NCBI GenBank assembly: GCA_036346225.1
Contig: JARFIW010001488.1
Span: forward strand, 186,001 to 250,000
Origin: Platerodrilus igneus
Taxonomy: Eukaryota > Arthropoda > Insecta > Coleoptera > Lycidae
Length of the DNA: 64,000 nt
Direction of reading: 5' to 3'
How positions within the stretch are numbered: the first letter of the stretch is position 1; each line of letters starts with the position of its first letter. The notes beneath the pieces are model-generated. The model searched no databases, was not told the DNA's origin, and saw only the letters and a list, made by a program, of their open reading frames with translations. This document shows, piece by piece, positions 20,688-29,746 of the stretch. The translations under genes were made by a program, and so were the position numbers.

Positions 20688-21638
20688 ATGGTAAGTAGAA
20701 AAGACACATATTTAACCTCCAGAGATGCCGCATGCGATCTGCTCCTCAAAAATACTACACCAGTCTGTGTGATGAGCACGAAAGTGTTTGACATGAGGCG
20801 CACCTTTGCGGACAGGACGAGAGAAGTCGCTGATTTGTGGCTGCTATCCCCTCTGCAGGAGTACATCAACTGGAGGGTCACGCCTCTTCTGGCGCTAAAC
20901 CCCTTTATGGAGCTTTCTGCATGGCTGTTCCTCGGGGTGGTGGTCCTTCTCGTTAACGTGGGAGTCCTTGCGTACGTGGCCTCGAGGCGCCTCTACAAGG
21001 CCAGACCTTCCCTGGAGCCGAAATATCTTATGGCGGTATTCAAAGCAGCGTCCTCCTGCCTCTTTTGCATTGCATTTTTCATAGTTCCTTTTCCTTGGAA
21101 GGCGCTCTTCCCATTCAAGTGCCCAGGGAGTTTTTTTGGGGTCTTTCACCTGGCAGTCTACGCAGTAATTGCGCTTGGCTACACTGTAAAGAATGCAGTG
21201 GAAAGTGAGCATGAGTCCTACATCTTCCTGCTTTGTTTTCTTCCAGACTCAGTTTTCTTGTGCATGGTCCCTATCTATGCATACTATTACGAACTTGCGG
21301 GACCTCTCCACCTGATGGCAGACGTGGCTGCTGTGGTATATGCAGCAATTCTCATGCTCGAAACACATATTATTTTACAAACACAAAGAGCAGAGAAGAA
21401 CATCAGGTGGCTCGAGGACGCAAGAGATGATTATGATTTCACGGGGCGGGAAAAGAGGCAAAACCAGAGTAAGCTTCTTGCTGCAGAGGGGGATCAGGAG
21501 AAGTACAAAAAGATAAGAAGCAGGCTCCGCTTTGTCTACTCAGCACTCATGCTGCTGGGCCTGGCGGGCGCCATCTTCCTTATTAATAAGAGCCGATCCT
21601 CTCTAGCTCTGCAAAGACCGAGATCTGCTGAACCGTAG
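20688..21638 (+). CDS. Orphan multipass membrane protein
   Basis: The 316-residue protein has about six hydrophobic segments (near 84-103, 118-139, 152-170, 178-203, 209-232 and 288-305), separated by a charged cytosolic-type loop at about 235-285. No family was recognised. The coding region is slightly AT-richer than its neighbours. TTTATTCTTTTTTCC lies before the ATG. It could be a lineage-specific transporter or an ER/nuclear-envelope protein. Confidence 0.8.
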   Translation: MVSRKDTYLTSRDAACDLLLKNTTPVCVMSTKVFDMRRTFADRTREVADLWLLSPLQEYINWRVTPLLALNPFMELSAWLFLGVVVLLVNVGVLAYVASRRLYKARPSLEPKYLMAVFKAASSCLFCIAFFIVPFPWKALFPFKCPGSFFGVFHLAVYAVIALGYTVKNAVESEHESYIFLLCFLPDSVFLCMVPIYAYYYELAGPLHLMADVAAVVYAAILMLETHIILQTQRAEKNIRWLEDARDDYDFTGREKRQNQSKLLAAEGDQEKYKKIRSRLRFVYSALMLLGLAGAIFLINKSRSSLALQRPRSAEP

Positions 21639-21758
21639 CCAATGTCGCTTCAATAAAAGCATGCCTCCCTTCAAATCGAGGAGTGGATCCCCCCTGCTGA
21701 CCCGGCTCCTGCCTGGGCCTGTTCTCCATGCAAGGCTTCCAAGAAAGGTCTTGCAGGC

Positions 21759-23222
21759 TCACGCTCCTATATCCCTTTTGATCCTTTCCAGCTCTCTCTT
21801 GAACACAGACTCGTCGCAAAGCAGCAGCTCATCCCGCGTCTCCCATCTCTTCGAGAGGTCGACCCTCTTCTCGAGGAGAAGCGCTGCAACAAGCCCATCC
21901 TCCTCAATGGTCTCTCTCCTCCCCATGAGCCGCGCGTGCGCCTCCGCAAGCCTTATGTGGCTTTCAAGCAACCTTGTGGTCTCTTGGCCCTTTGCCTTCT
22001 CGTAGAACGCCTTGGCTATGCCCATTGTGTCCTCGCCCAGCACAGGCTCGATCTCCTTTGCGACTGCTATTGCCTTTTTGATGTACAGCGTCCTGTGCTC
22101 TTCTTCTGTGCTCCCAAGGATTTTCTCTGCTACGTACATGTCCTCGTCCCTCTCGTCGTCCATCCAAATAATCTGGTCGAACCTGCTTGCAAGAGGAGCC
22201 TCTATCTTCAGGGCCTCGAGCGACCTGGCAGAGCCTACCTTGGACAAGCAGGATGCCACCAAAGTGCACCTGCTTTCGAGCCGCATCAAAATGCCCGCCT
22301 TTGCCACAGTGATGCTTTGCTGCTCCATGGCCTCGAGAAGAGATGCCTTGTCTTCTCGCTTCAGCTCGGAAAACTCGTCTATCAAGCAGAGCCCTCTGTC
22401 AGCAAGAACAAGAGCGCCTGCCTCCACGCCCCACTCGCCCCCCTCCCGCACAGCACACGCAGTCAGGCCCGCGCTGGAGCACCCTGTCCCCGTGGTCTGT
22501 GCAGAGGGGGAGACCACCTTCGAGCAAAAGCCCATCAGCCTGCTCTTCCCTGTGGCAGGAGGCCCCACAAGCAGCACGTGAGATGCCCCGCGCCTTCGCG
22601 CAGAAGAATCGTCTTTGTCCACGCCTCCAACAAGGGAGAGAAGAAGAGAGAGCTTGGCCATGCTCCTCCCGTGGACCGTCTCGCAGAAGAGAGAGACCAT
22701 CCGCTTCCTCCTGTCAAAATCGCTCTCTCCTGTGTGCGTTTCCTCTTCAGCAGCCTCTTCCCGCGTCTTGAGCACCTCCAGCGCACGTATGGCGAACTCG
22801 CACTTTGCGGGAGCCCCCTGTTTCGCGCTCCCCCACTTCACTGCAACTATCCCTGTGACGCGCACCTCCTCCCCTGCCCTGCACAGATCGACATTGCGCC
22901 CCTCCAGAACAGCAGTTATGTTCTGCGGAATGTACGGGTTCGATCTTTCCTGGACCCGCACTTCCTGGTAGTCTGTCTGCTTTCCGCCTGCATCGCTGAA
23001 CCTCACCCTAGATGTCCTCAGAACTGTGCCTTTCACAGTAACCACCTTCCCGAAGTCTAGGCTGCCTGGGAAGCGGGCTGTTTCCAGGGAAATGGGGATC
23101 GCCCTGAGCACGTACGAAGACAGCTCTGGGGCACGCGCCCTGTCCAGCAGAGAAAGGGTTCCCTCGGGGTCCCTGTCGTACATTTCTGTGAGATCTATGC
23201 AGCCCTGCTCCACGTGCGCCAT
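21759..23222 (-). CDS. MCM9-like replicative-type helicase lacking the zinc ribbon
   Basis: The 487-residue protein has the MCM OB region (VVTVKGTVLRTSRVRF, then YQEVRVQE) and an AAA+ core with Walker A GPPATGKS, Walker B LADRGLCLIDEF, EAMEQQSITVAKAGI and the Arg-finger region LASRFDQIIW. The C-terminal RLAEAHARLMGR and the linker VDLCRAGEEVRVTGIV are closest to MCM9, a recombination-repair MCM, not MCM2-7. The zinc-binding cysteines normally between the two OB halves are missing. The ATG at 23222 is used because the longer frame would need a TTG start. Frame intact. Confidence 0.8.
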   Translation of the reverse strand: MAHVEQGCIDLTEMYDRDPEGTLSLLDRARAPELSSYVLRAIPISLETARFPGSLDFGKVVTVKGTVLRTSRVRFSDAGGKQTDYQEVRVQERSNPYIPQNITAVLEGRNVDLCRAGEEVRVTGIVAVKWGSAKQGAPAKCEFAIRALEVLKTREEAAEEETHTGESDFDRRKRMVSLFCETVHGRSMAKLSLLLSLVGGVDKDDSSARRRGASHVLLVGPPATGKSRLMGFCSKVVSPSAQTTGTGCSSAGLTACAVREGGEWGVEAGALVLADRGLCLIDEFSELKREDKASLLEAMEQQSITVAKAGILMRLESRCTLVASCLSKVGSARSLEALKIEAPLASRFDQIIWMDDERDEDMYVAEKILGSTEEEHRTLYIKKAIAVAKEIEPVLGEDTMGIAKAFYEKAKGQETTRLLESHIRLAEAHARLMGRRETIEEDGLVAALLLEKRVDLSKRWETRDELLLCDESVFKRELERIKRDIGA

Positions 23223-23249
23223 AAATGCCAAAATATTTCTTTATTTACA

Positions 23250-24204
23250 CTAGTCCTTCTCCTCGCTCAGCTGCTCTTTCTCAGATATGGCCCTGTACTG
23301 CGCTGCATAGTAGCCCAGCTTGGACTTGCTCTTCAGCTCTATCTTTGCTATTTTTATGACGTACGGGAACTGCTTTCCCCTGTGCTCGAGGACGTCGCAC
23401 TCTTGCCCGCGCGCCTCTTCCTTCGAGAGTATCCGGATGAAGATGCTCACGTCCCGCAGAGCCATGGCTGTTTTGTACGAGTAGAAGAAGTCTTCTGCCT
23501 TATCGCGCGTCCAGCTGCCTTTCAAGACAAACGGCTTTATCCCCACGCGCTTCTTCTTCAGGGTGTGGCATCCGAAGTACTTTTCGTAGAGCCAGCGCAG
23601 CGTGAGCGGCCCAAACCTGTCGTAGGTCTTCTGCAGGGCCTTCAGTCTCTGGAGAAGAGGCTCTCGCCAAAATCTCGCTGATCACGTCCACAAGCTCCTC
23701 TTTGTTGTCTGTGCCGCCTATCTCCACCTCTCTCGCCCCCTTCTCCACAAGCTCGCGGATTGCCTCGTGCACGCGCCCGTCAAAGAGGTCTTTCGGGCAG
23801 CACTCGTAGCGGTGCCTCGTGCGCACGCAGAAATGGCATGCGCACCTCTTCCCTCCGCTCCTCACAAAGCTCTCTGCCCACCCAAGCCTTATTTTTGCGT
23901 AGACTCCCACCTCCATGTCCTCCGTCAGAACCCCGCTCCTGCAGATCCTGCGCCCAGTCATCCTTTCCACAACCAGCTTGCTGTTCCTGTCCAGCTCCGA
24001 CACCCACTTCTTTGCAACATACTTTCTCCCCACCTTGCTCGCCAGGTAGTTGTAGTACCTTATCGAAACCCGGGGATGTATGCGCGTTCCACGCTCCTTT
24101 CTTATTCTCAGGACCCGGCTGCAGCTCGTGCGCAGAACCACATACCTGCTGCGCTCAAAGACCTTGCTTCCCCAGTCCACCGATGACCTGCAGTGCTCCA
24201 CCAT
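23250..24204 (-). CDS. Hypothetical protein with a Cys cluster, one frame break
   Basis: About 318 residues when the frame change near 23675 is bridged (joined sequence LLQRLKALQKTYDRFGPLTL). It is basic throughout and holds a compact cluster CACHFCVRTRHRYECC near residue 125 that could bind zinc. The family was not recognised. The start MVEHC at 24204 is preceded by TTTTTATTTTGG. The stop lies 27 bp before the MCM9-like start, and its AATAAA hexamer sits in that gap. Confidence 0.65.
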
Positions 24205-24262
24205 CCCCACGCCCAAAATAAAAACCAATGGCTCTTCCCATTGCTTTGTTTATTCTCATTTG

Positions 24263-26025
24263 TCAATAAAGAGCCTTATTCAGCTCCGGAAGCCCCTCTG
24301 AAATGGCCTTCCTTTCGAGCGCCAAAACCTCCTCTCTGTACCTGAACCTTATCTCAGGAACATTTGTCATGGCAGGCACGTTCACCGGGAGGCCGTTCTC
24401 CTCGAACTTCCCGATCCAAGACTCCTTCTTCTCCCTGGGGAAGTTGCACACAACCACGCTGTTCCGCGCGAGCTCGCACTGGTCGCAGCTGGAGAGCCTC
24501 CAGATCTGGGAGGCAACGCTGTACTCCTCCATGAGGGGCTCTCGCGTGTAGTGGAACTGGAGAGGGTCGTCTGTGGAGAGGCAGACGCGGAGCCCCGCGC
24601 AAAGAACTGTGGAAAGGGGTTTTTCCTGAGCTCGAGGAAAAGGGAGTTGTTGCTTAGCGGAGACATAGAGATCCCCACCTGCGCGAGATAGAACATGTAC
24701 TGGAGGACAGGAGACTTCCTCAGCTTCACCCCGTGCGCAATGTTTTTTGCCGTGAGGAACGCAACGACAAGGTGCTCGAGGTCGCCAGACTCGCCCGAGT
24801 GCGGCCGGAAGGTAAAGACGTTCATCTTGCGCGACCGCCTGTACCTGTTCAGCACAGACATGTTTCTGTATATGTGGTAGAGGTAGTACTGGTACGGGGG
24901 GTTTGCCTGCACCCTCCATCTGCTTGGAGGCTCCAGCTCCAGGCTGCTCCTCCTGAGCTTGATGCTCTCGTCGTCCACAGAGTCGAAGGCCACAACGGAC
25001 TCCAGGAACTCTGCCTTTTCCCGGTGTGCTTCGGGAGAGCCCGTTGCCTTGACCAGCGGACCAAAGATGTTGCAGAGAAAGTCTGCGAAGGAGTCTATCT
25101 TGCCGTATCCCTTGAAGAGCCCGTAGAGCCTGGGAATCTGGGCGATCCACCTCAGCTGGCCCGACTTGAGGCTGTTGCCAAGAACCCACCTGCTCAGGAC
25201 GGCCCACTCCTTGGGGCTTTTCCCATAGACAGATATCCCGAACTCAGACGCAACGTACTCCCTCTGCTCCATTTCGGAAAGCACGTCCCGCGTGATCTCC
25301 GCAAGGTAGGCACCCTTGATGTGGTTGTCGTGCTTGAGGAAGATGTTTCTGAGCAGGGGCTTTCCGTAGGGATTGTACTTTGAGTTGAAGCGGTCGAACC
25401 TGTGGAAAGCCTCTATATGTGCATGCGTGTCCAGGCTGTCTATACATAGATTCCCCTCGTGCTTCCCCAGGGAAGAGAAAACGTCTCTGAGCGTCATCTT
25501 CTCTTCTCCGTCCAGGTGCACAACGTCGTCTGGGCGGTCCCGCAGCTTGTGCTTCATGAAGCGCAGAAGGTGCTTCGAGTTCATGCACGCGGAGTGATGC
25601 ACATGCGTGTCCACCTTGGTCACGGTGTAGATGTCCTTGCTCGACTCCATTTTCTGCGAGACCTTCTCACTTTCTGCATTGCTGTTTTTGTGCATCCTGA
25701 ACTTGAGCTCCAGATGCTCGAGCCTCTTGAAGCAGAAGCTTTTGAGCGGCCCGTTCTGTATAAGCTGCGAGATAAACTCCACGTCCTCGTAGAACTCCTC
25801 CACGCTAGGAATCGCGTGGCTGTCTCCTACGAGCATGTACCCTCCGTAGTCTTCAGCGTACTCTACCCCCAGCCCAGCGGGGGGATTATACTCGTCTGTC
25901 TCTCCCTGGAGGCTGACTCCTATGTACTTGTTGCGTAGAGAAAGTGCGCTCCGTAGCCGCCCGAGCATGTCAGACAGGCCCTTCTCTTCCTTACTCACCG
26001 CCCCCTCCAGCGTTTTCTCGTTCAT
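24263..26025 (-). CDS. AMD1: AMP deaminase, one frame break
   Basis: AMP deaminase converts AMP to IMP and so balances the purine pool. Signatures include KVDTHVHHSACMNSKHLLRF (zinc ligands), the NPPYQYYLYHIYRN block, TFRPHSGESGD and the active-site LSTDDPLQFHYTREPLMEE. The frame breaks at 24590-24600 inside a GCGGGGC run, just before the LSTDDP motif, where one missing base restores the consensus ARGLRVCLSTDD. About 587 aa; the regulatory N-terminus of yeast and animal enzymes is largely absent. Confidence 0.95.
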
Positions 26026-26224
26026 AAAAGATTTTAGGGCCAGCCCACGATGTTTTGGCGCAACTTACCCTAAACAGCTGACACGCCAAGATACGATAAA
26101 ATCGCGGTCAGAAGCCTTCAGGCTGCGGAGCAGCCATTTTTATTGGCACCACAGATGACAGAGATCTGGCCTGCGACCAACCACAAGCATGTCGCAGACC
26201 GCACGAGCCTCCTCCTGCAAGAAT

Positions 26225-26971
26225 CTAGGCTTCCCGGCTTCCGAAGAGCTTCTCCTGGGTGCGGACCACATTCGAGATGGAGCTGGTGTCCTCTATCTTG
26301 GAAATAAATCTCTCCAGAACCGCATCTATGGTGTAAGGGCGGGATGCATGCTGCTGCGGCTCCGCTAAAGACAAGGGCATCTGTTCTGAAAAGCAGTAAA
26401 GAAGGGCCTTCGTGGCCGTTTCGTAGAGAGGGCGAGAGACAGCAATTCCAGAGATTTCTACGTGGGGAGACGCAAGAAAAAGCAGAAGGTCCCCGCGTCC
26501 CGAGCACAGCACCTTGAATGTGTCTCTGGCCACTGTGGAGGCAGACGCGGGAATGCACACAGAGTCGAGCCCCATCTGCCTGGAAAGGGAGGCAAGGGCG
26601 CAAAGCGCGGCATGCATTTCTTCCACACTTCCGCAAATCCCCGGAACCGCAAGAAGTCCATGTTTCTCCCACTGGCTGCCTCTTGCTGCAGCAAGAACAT
26701 ACGTTATCTTCGAGTGGGTATTCTTATCCACAAGGCGCTTCAGAGCGTACGAGTCTGCGCTGTCGTCCAGGACCACGAGGCACTGCTTCTCCTGGTCCCT
26801 CCGCAGGTGCGCAAGAGACCTCCGGACGTTTTTTTGGAACCTCTTTTCTATCGAGGCTTCCAAGCACTCCTTGCAGAACTCTGATTGCATGCTGAGAAAG
26901 GTCGCTTTTCCCCTGCACGAAACACAGACCCCAAAGGCCTTTTTGCCCGAGAGGCCTTCTCCTCCGCACAT
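26225..26971 (-). CDS. NCS2: Cytoplasmic tRNA 2-thiolation protein NCS2/CTU2
   Basis: NCS2 works with NCS6 to thiolate the wobble uridine of Lys, Glu and Gln tRNAs. The N-terminal zinc motif is MCGG ... VCVSCRGK ... FCKECLEASIEKRF. The central LVVLDDSADSYALKRLVD matches the degenerate PP-loop region. The C-terminus ISNVVRTQEKLFG matches the family's TVYRTSEKL end. The ATG at 26971 leaves a 248-residue product, short for the family; the first Cys pair (NFCGMC) lies just upstream of this ATG, so the true start may be different. It diverges from SPC25 over only 24 bp. Confidence 0.85.
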   Translation of the reverse strand: MCGGEGLSGKKAFGVCVSCRGKATFLSMQSEFCKECLEASIEKRFQKNVRRSLAHLRRDQEKQCLVVLDDSADSYALKRLVDKNTHSKITYVLAAARGSQWEKHGLLAVPGICGSVEEMHAALCALASLSRQMGLDSVCIPASASTVARDTFKVLCSGRGDLLLFLASPHVEISGIAVSRPLYETATKALLYCFSEQMPLSLAEPQQHASRPYTIDAVLERFISKIEDTSSISNVVRTQEKLFGSREA

Positions 26972-26995
26972 TCCACAAAAGTTTTCGCAAACTAA
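26972..26995. promoter_or_regulatory. 24 bp divergent intergenic region (NCS2/SPC25)
   Basis: The two start codons face away from each other with only 24 bp between them: TCCACAAAAGTTTTCGCAAA plus CTAA. Any bidirectional promoter must lie in this stretch or inside the coding regions. Confidence 0.6.
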
Positions 26996-27724
26996 ATGCA
27001 AGCACAGAGGGAGGAGGAGAAGATCAGGCAGATAAGGGAGGTTTCCGGGGAGATAGCGAGAGAGTGCAGCGAGTTCATCCGCACACTTGGAGACAAGGCA
27101 TGGGCCCTGCAGCGGAAAGCCCACGCAGAAAAAAGAGAGGCAGCCAGGGCGCATGGCAGGCTGCAGGAGAGGCTGGACGAGCTCAAGCGAGAGAACGAGA
27201 AGATGCTTGACGAGAGAGAGCGAGCCCTGGAGGAAGCGGAGCGGCAGCAGGAAGAAGCTGCGGGCATAAAGACTAAGCTAGCACAGATGGACAAGAAGAT
27301 AGAGGATCTGCAGGGAAGAAAGCGCGCGCTGTTGGTGAAAAGGAGCGTGTCCCAGGAGGAGAGAGGCAGGCTGGTGAAGGAAATAGACGGCGCCATCGAG
27401 AAGAGGGCCTGTGTGGAGAGCGCCTCGCTCAGAAAAATCGGTCTCTACAAGGCCGCCCTCGGGCTGGGGATATCTGTCCTGGAAAATGGATCTGCCAGGT
27501 TCGATTTCCAGGGGTTCAGGGCCTTTCCCTCTGCAAAACACTCGTTTGTCCTGGATATTGAGCGCAGCGCTGTCTCCATGGCCTCTGTGGACAGCGCTCT
27601 CTTTGTGGAGGCTGTAGGCGAGTTCCAGAAGACAAACGAGCTCTTTGCATTTCTGGTGGCCATGCGGCGGGTCTTCCTCGACTCCCTCGAGAGAGAGAAG
27701 GAAAACGTGAGGGCCTTGCAATAA
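26996..27724 (+). CDS. SPC25: Kinetochore protein SPC25 (NDC80 complex)
   Basis: The 242-residue protein has a long N-terminal coiled coil (about 1-145) and a C-terminal RWD-like globular domain: LYKAALGLGISVLENG, FVLDIERSAVSMASVDSAL and EFQKTNELFAFLVAMRRVFL. That block matches SPC25's conserved YK-x-LGL start and KTN-x-x-FLA-x-RK-x-F end. SPC25 pairs with SPC24 to join NDC80 to the centromere. The stop codon is embedded in AATAAA and faces the TAF8 stop. Confidence 0.9.
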   Translation: MQAQREEEKIRQIREVSGEIARECSEFIRTLGDKAWALQRKAHAEKREAARAHGRLQERLDELKRENEKMLDERERALEEAERQQEEAAGIKTKLAQMDKKIEDLQGRKRALLVKRSVSQEERGRLVKEIDGAIEKRACVESASLRKIGLYKAALGLGISVLENGSARFDFQGFRAFPSAKHSFVLDIERSAVSMASVDSALFVEAVGEFQKTNELFAFLVAMRRVFLDSLEREKENVRALQ

Positions 27725-27732
27725 AGTTTATT
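27720..27732. terminator. Palindromic bidirectional poly(A) signal shared by SPC25 and TAF8
   Basis: The 13 bp AATAAAGTTTATT contains an AATAAA on each strand. The SPC25 stop (27722-27724) lies inside the plus-strand hexamer, and the TAF8 stop (27731-27733) overlaps the minus-strand hexamer. Confidence 0.7.
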
Positions 27733-28291
27733 ATTTTTGTAGGAGATAGTTTGCTCTCTCTGGGCGCATCCCCGAGGACTCCAGCATTGTAAAGAGGCTT
27801 TCAGTCACCAGGGCGGCCTGCTCGTGCCTGATCCGGGACTTCTTTGCCTTGTCGTCGACAATCCGCTTCTTGACCTGTGTGGTCTTGAAGGTATGTGCGG
27901 GAGGGAAGGGGGGAAGAAAGCTGTAGTAGTTCGGGGGCATCTCTGCAGGGAGAGAAATCTCGCTGGTAGGAGTCTCCTCAAACGGAAGAACAGCTCTCTC
28001 GGCTTCTACTCTGAAGAGCGTCTTTGCCGCAAGCTGCGCAGAAACATCTTTTGCGCCAAGCTTGATCTTCATTCCGTGAGCCGCCTGGATCACGTCTACG
28101 ACTGTGGGGGTAGCGCGGTGCGAGTACGCAGCGTGCTTCTTTACAGCAGTGGAGACATATGCAAGGTAGTTCCTGCTCACTGCAGCGAGGTGCGCAAGGG
28201 CCTTGGGCTCTATTGCCTCGTATCCTGCATCGCGGACTATCTGGGACACACAGGCCCGCAGAACCTCCGTTGCTGCCTCCTCGGGGCCCAT
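27731..28291 (-). CDS. TAF8: TFIID subunit TAF8 (histone fold)
   Basis: The 186-residue protein starts with a histone fold (about 5-85: ATEVLRACVSQIVRDAGYE, YLAYVSTAVKKHAAYSHR, DVIQAAHGMKIK). Next comes the proline-rich LPPFPPAHTF, the TAF8 C-terminal motif that contacts TAF2/TAF10. TAF8 couples subcomplexes in TFIID assembly. Shorter than yeast or animal TAF8; frame intact. It diverges from RVB2 over 45 bp. Confidence 0.88.
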   Translation of the reverse strand: MGPEEAATEVLRACVSQIVRDAGYEAIEPKALAHLAAVSRNYLAYVSTAVKKHAAYSHRATPTVVDVIQAAHGMKIKLGAKDVSAQLAAKTLFRVEAERAVLPFEETPTSEISLPAEMPPNYYSFLPPFPPAHTFKTTQVKKRIVDDKAKKSRIRHEQAALVTESLFTMLESSGMRPERANYLLQK

Positions 28292-28336
28292 AGAAGAAAA
28301 TTGGTGAGGTATTTATATTTTTTCTTTTGGCAAGGC

Positions 28337-29656
28337 ATGCTTGGCGAGAGGAGCAGGGTCCTTGGAATGGAGCGGGTGGGCGCGCACACCCACATCTGGG
28401 GGCTGGGAGTGGACGAAAAGGGCGCTGTTTTGGAGGACGGGCAGGGCCTGGTTGGGCAGATGCGTGCAAGAAGAGCCATGCAGATCATATCCAGGATGAT
28501 AAAGGACGGCTCCGCATGCGGAAAGATGGTTCTTCTGTGCGGGGAGTCTGGGACAGGAAAGACTGCTCTTGTCACAGGGCTGGTCAGAGCCATAGGAGAC
28601 GTCCCGTGCACAATGCTATCTGCGTCAGAGATATTCTCTGCGTCCATGAGCAAAATAGAGGCGCTGGTGCAGGCCATCCGGAGGTCGATTGGGATATCGA
28701 TCAAGGAGAGCAACAAGGTGATAGAGGGAGAGGTGGTCTCCATAGATGTGGACAGGGAGGACGGCAGGAGGGGAAGCATGACTCTCAAAACCACGGACAT
28801 GGAGGCGGTGTTCAATCTCGGGGAAAAGATGATTGCGAACCTGAGCGCAGAGAACGTGGAGGTCGGGGACGTCGTTGTGATCAACAAGGCTTCGAACCGG
28901 GCGAGAAAGGTCGGGAGATCCCTCTCCAGCTCGAAGAGCTGCGAAGCCATTGGGCCCAACACGCATATTGTGCCAACGCCCGAGGGCGACCTGACGAAGA
29001 TCCGCGAGGAGCGCCACCTGGTTTCCTTTCACGAGGTGGACGTGATCAACTCCCGGAGCCAGGGATACACAGCCCTGTTTACCGGAGAAACAGGGGAAAT
29101 CAGCTCGGAGGTGCGCGAGCAGGTGGACGCAAAGATGTCCGACTGGAGCAAGGAGGGGAAGGGAGAGGTGGTCTCGGGAATCCTTTTCATCGACGAGGTG
29201 CAGATGCTCGACCTCGAGTGCTTCTCGTTCCTGAACCTTGCTGCAGAAGCAGAGATGGGCCCGATCATCATCCTGTCGAGCAACAGGGGAGTATGCAAGG
29301 TCCGGGGCAGCAGCATTCTCTCGCCACACGGAATCCCTGCAGATCTTCTCGACAGAATGCTTGTGGTCAAGACAGACGAGTACTCTCCCGAGGAGGTAAG
29401 GCAGATCGTAGACATAAAGGTGTCAGAGGAGGACTACCAGGTGGAAGAGCGGGCAAGGGAGTACCTCGCGCAGATTGCTGTGCACCACGGAGTGCGCCAC
29501 GGGCTGAACATCCTCACTGCCTCGCACTACGTCTCGCAGAGGCACTCGAGGGACAGAATAAGCCCAGAGGATGTGGAAATTGCAGACAAGCTCTTCCTCT
29601 CCGAGTCGCAGGCCCTGGCGCTCCTGGAGGAAGGGAGGAAAGAAACCACCAATTAA
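28337..29656 (+). CDS. RVB2: RuvB-like AAA+ ATPase RVB2 (reptin)
   Basis: The 439-residue protein has MERVGAHTHIWGLG, Walker A CGESGTGKTA, SEIFSASMSKIEALVQA, IGISIKESNKVIEGEVV, Walker B ILFIDEVQMLD, sensor SSNRGVCKVRG and SPHGIPADLLDRML. Several of these blocks are specific for RVB2 rather than RVB1, for example the SKIEAL and RRSIG-x-(R/S)-IKE stretch. RVB1/2 hexamers serve INO80, SWR1, box C/D snoRNP assembly and R2TP. Walker A has ES in place of PP. TATTTATATTTTTTC precedes the ATG. Frame intact. Confidence 0.95.
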   Translation: MLGERSRVLGMERVGAHTHIWGLGVDEKGAVLEDGQGLVGQMRARRAMQIISRMIKDGSACGKMVLLCGESGTGKTALVTGLVRAIGDVPCTMLSASEIFSASMSKIEALVQAIRRSIGISIKESNKVIEGEVVSIDVDREDGRRGSMTLKTTDMEAVFNLGEKMIANLSAENVEVGDVVVINKASNRARKVGRSLSSSKSCEAIGPNTHIVPTPEGDLTKIREERHLVSFHEVDVINSRSQGYTALFTGETGEISSEVREQVDAKMSDWSKEGKGEVVSGILFIDEVQMLDLECFSFLNLAAEAEMGPIIILSSNRGVCKVRGSSILSPHGIPADLLDRMLVVKTDEYSPEEVRQIVDIKVSEEDYQVEERAREYLAQIAVHHGVRHGLNILTASHYVSQRHSRDRISPEDVEIADKLFLSESQALALLEEGRKETTN

Positions 29657-29746
29657 ACAGGACTCTACATGTCGCCGCGTGCCCTCTCCGCCGTGCCTGC
29701 CCTTTTCTTCTTGCAAAGGCCTTTATTCTTCTTTTTCCTGCGGGCC

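Noticed and set aside
23214..23681. Plus-strand open frame opposite the unknown gene at 23250-24204
   Set aside because: It is the complement of a better-supported minus-strand gene with a TTTATT leader and starts at an ATG inside the MCM9 start region.
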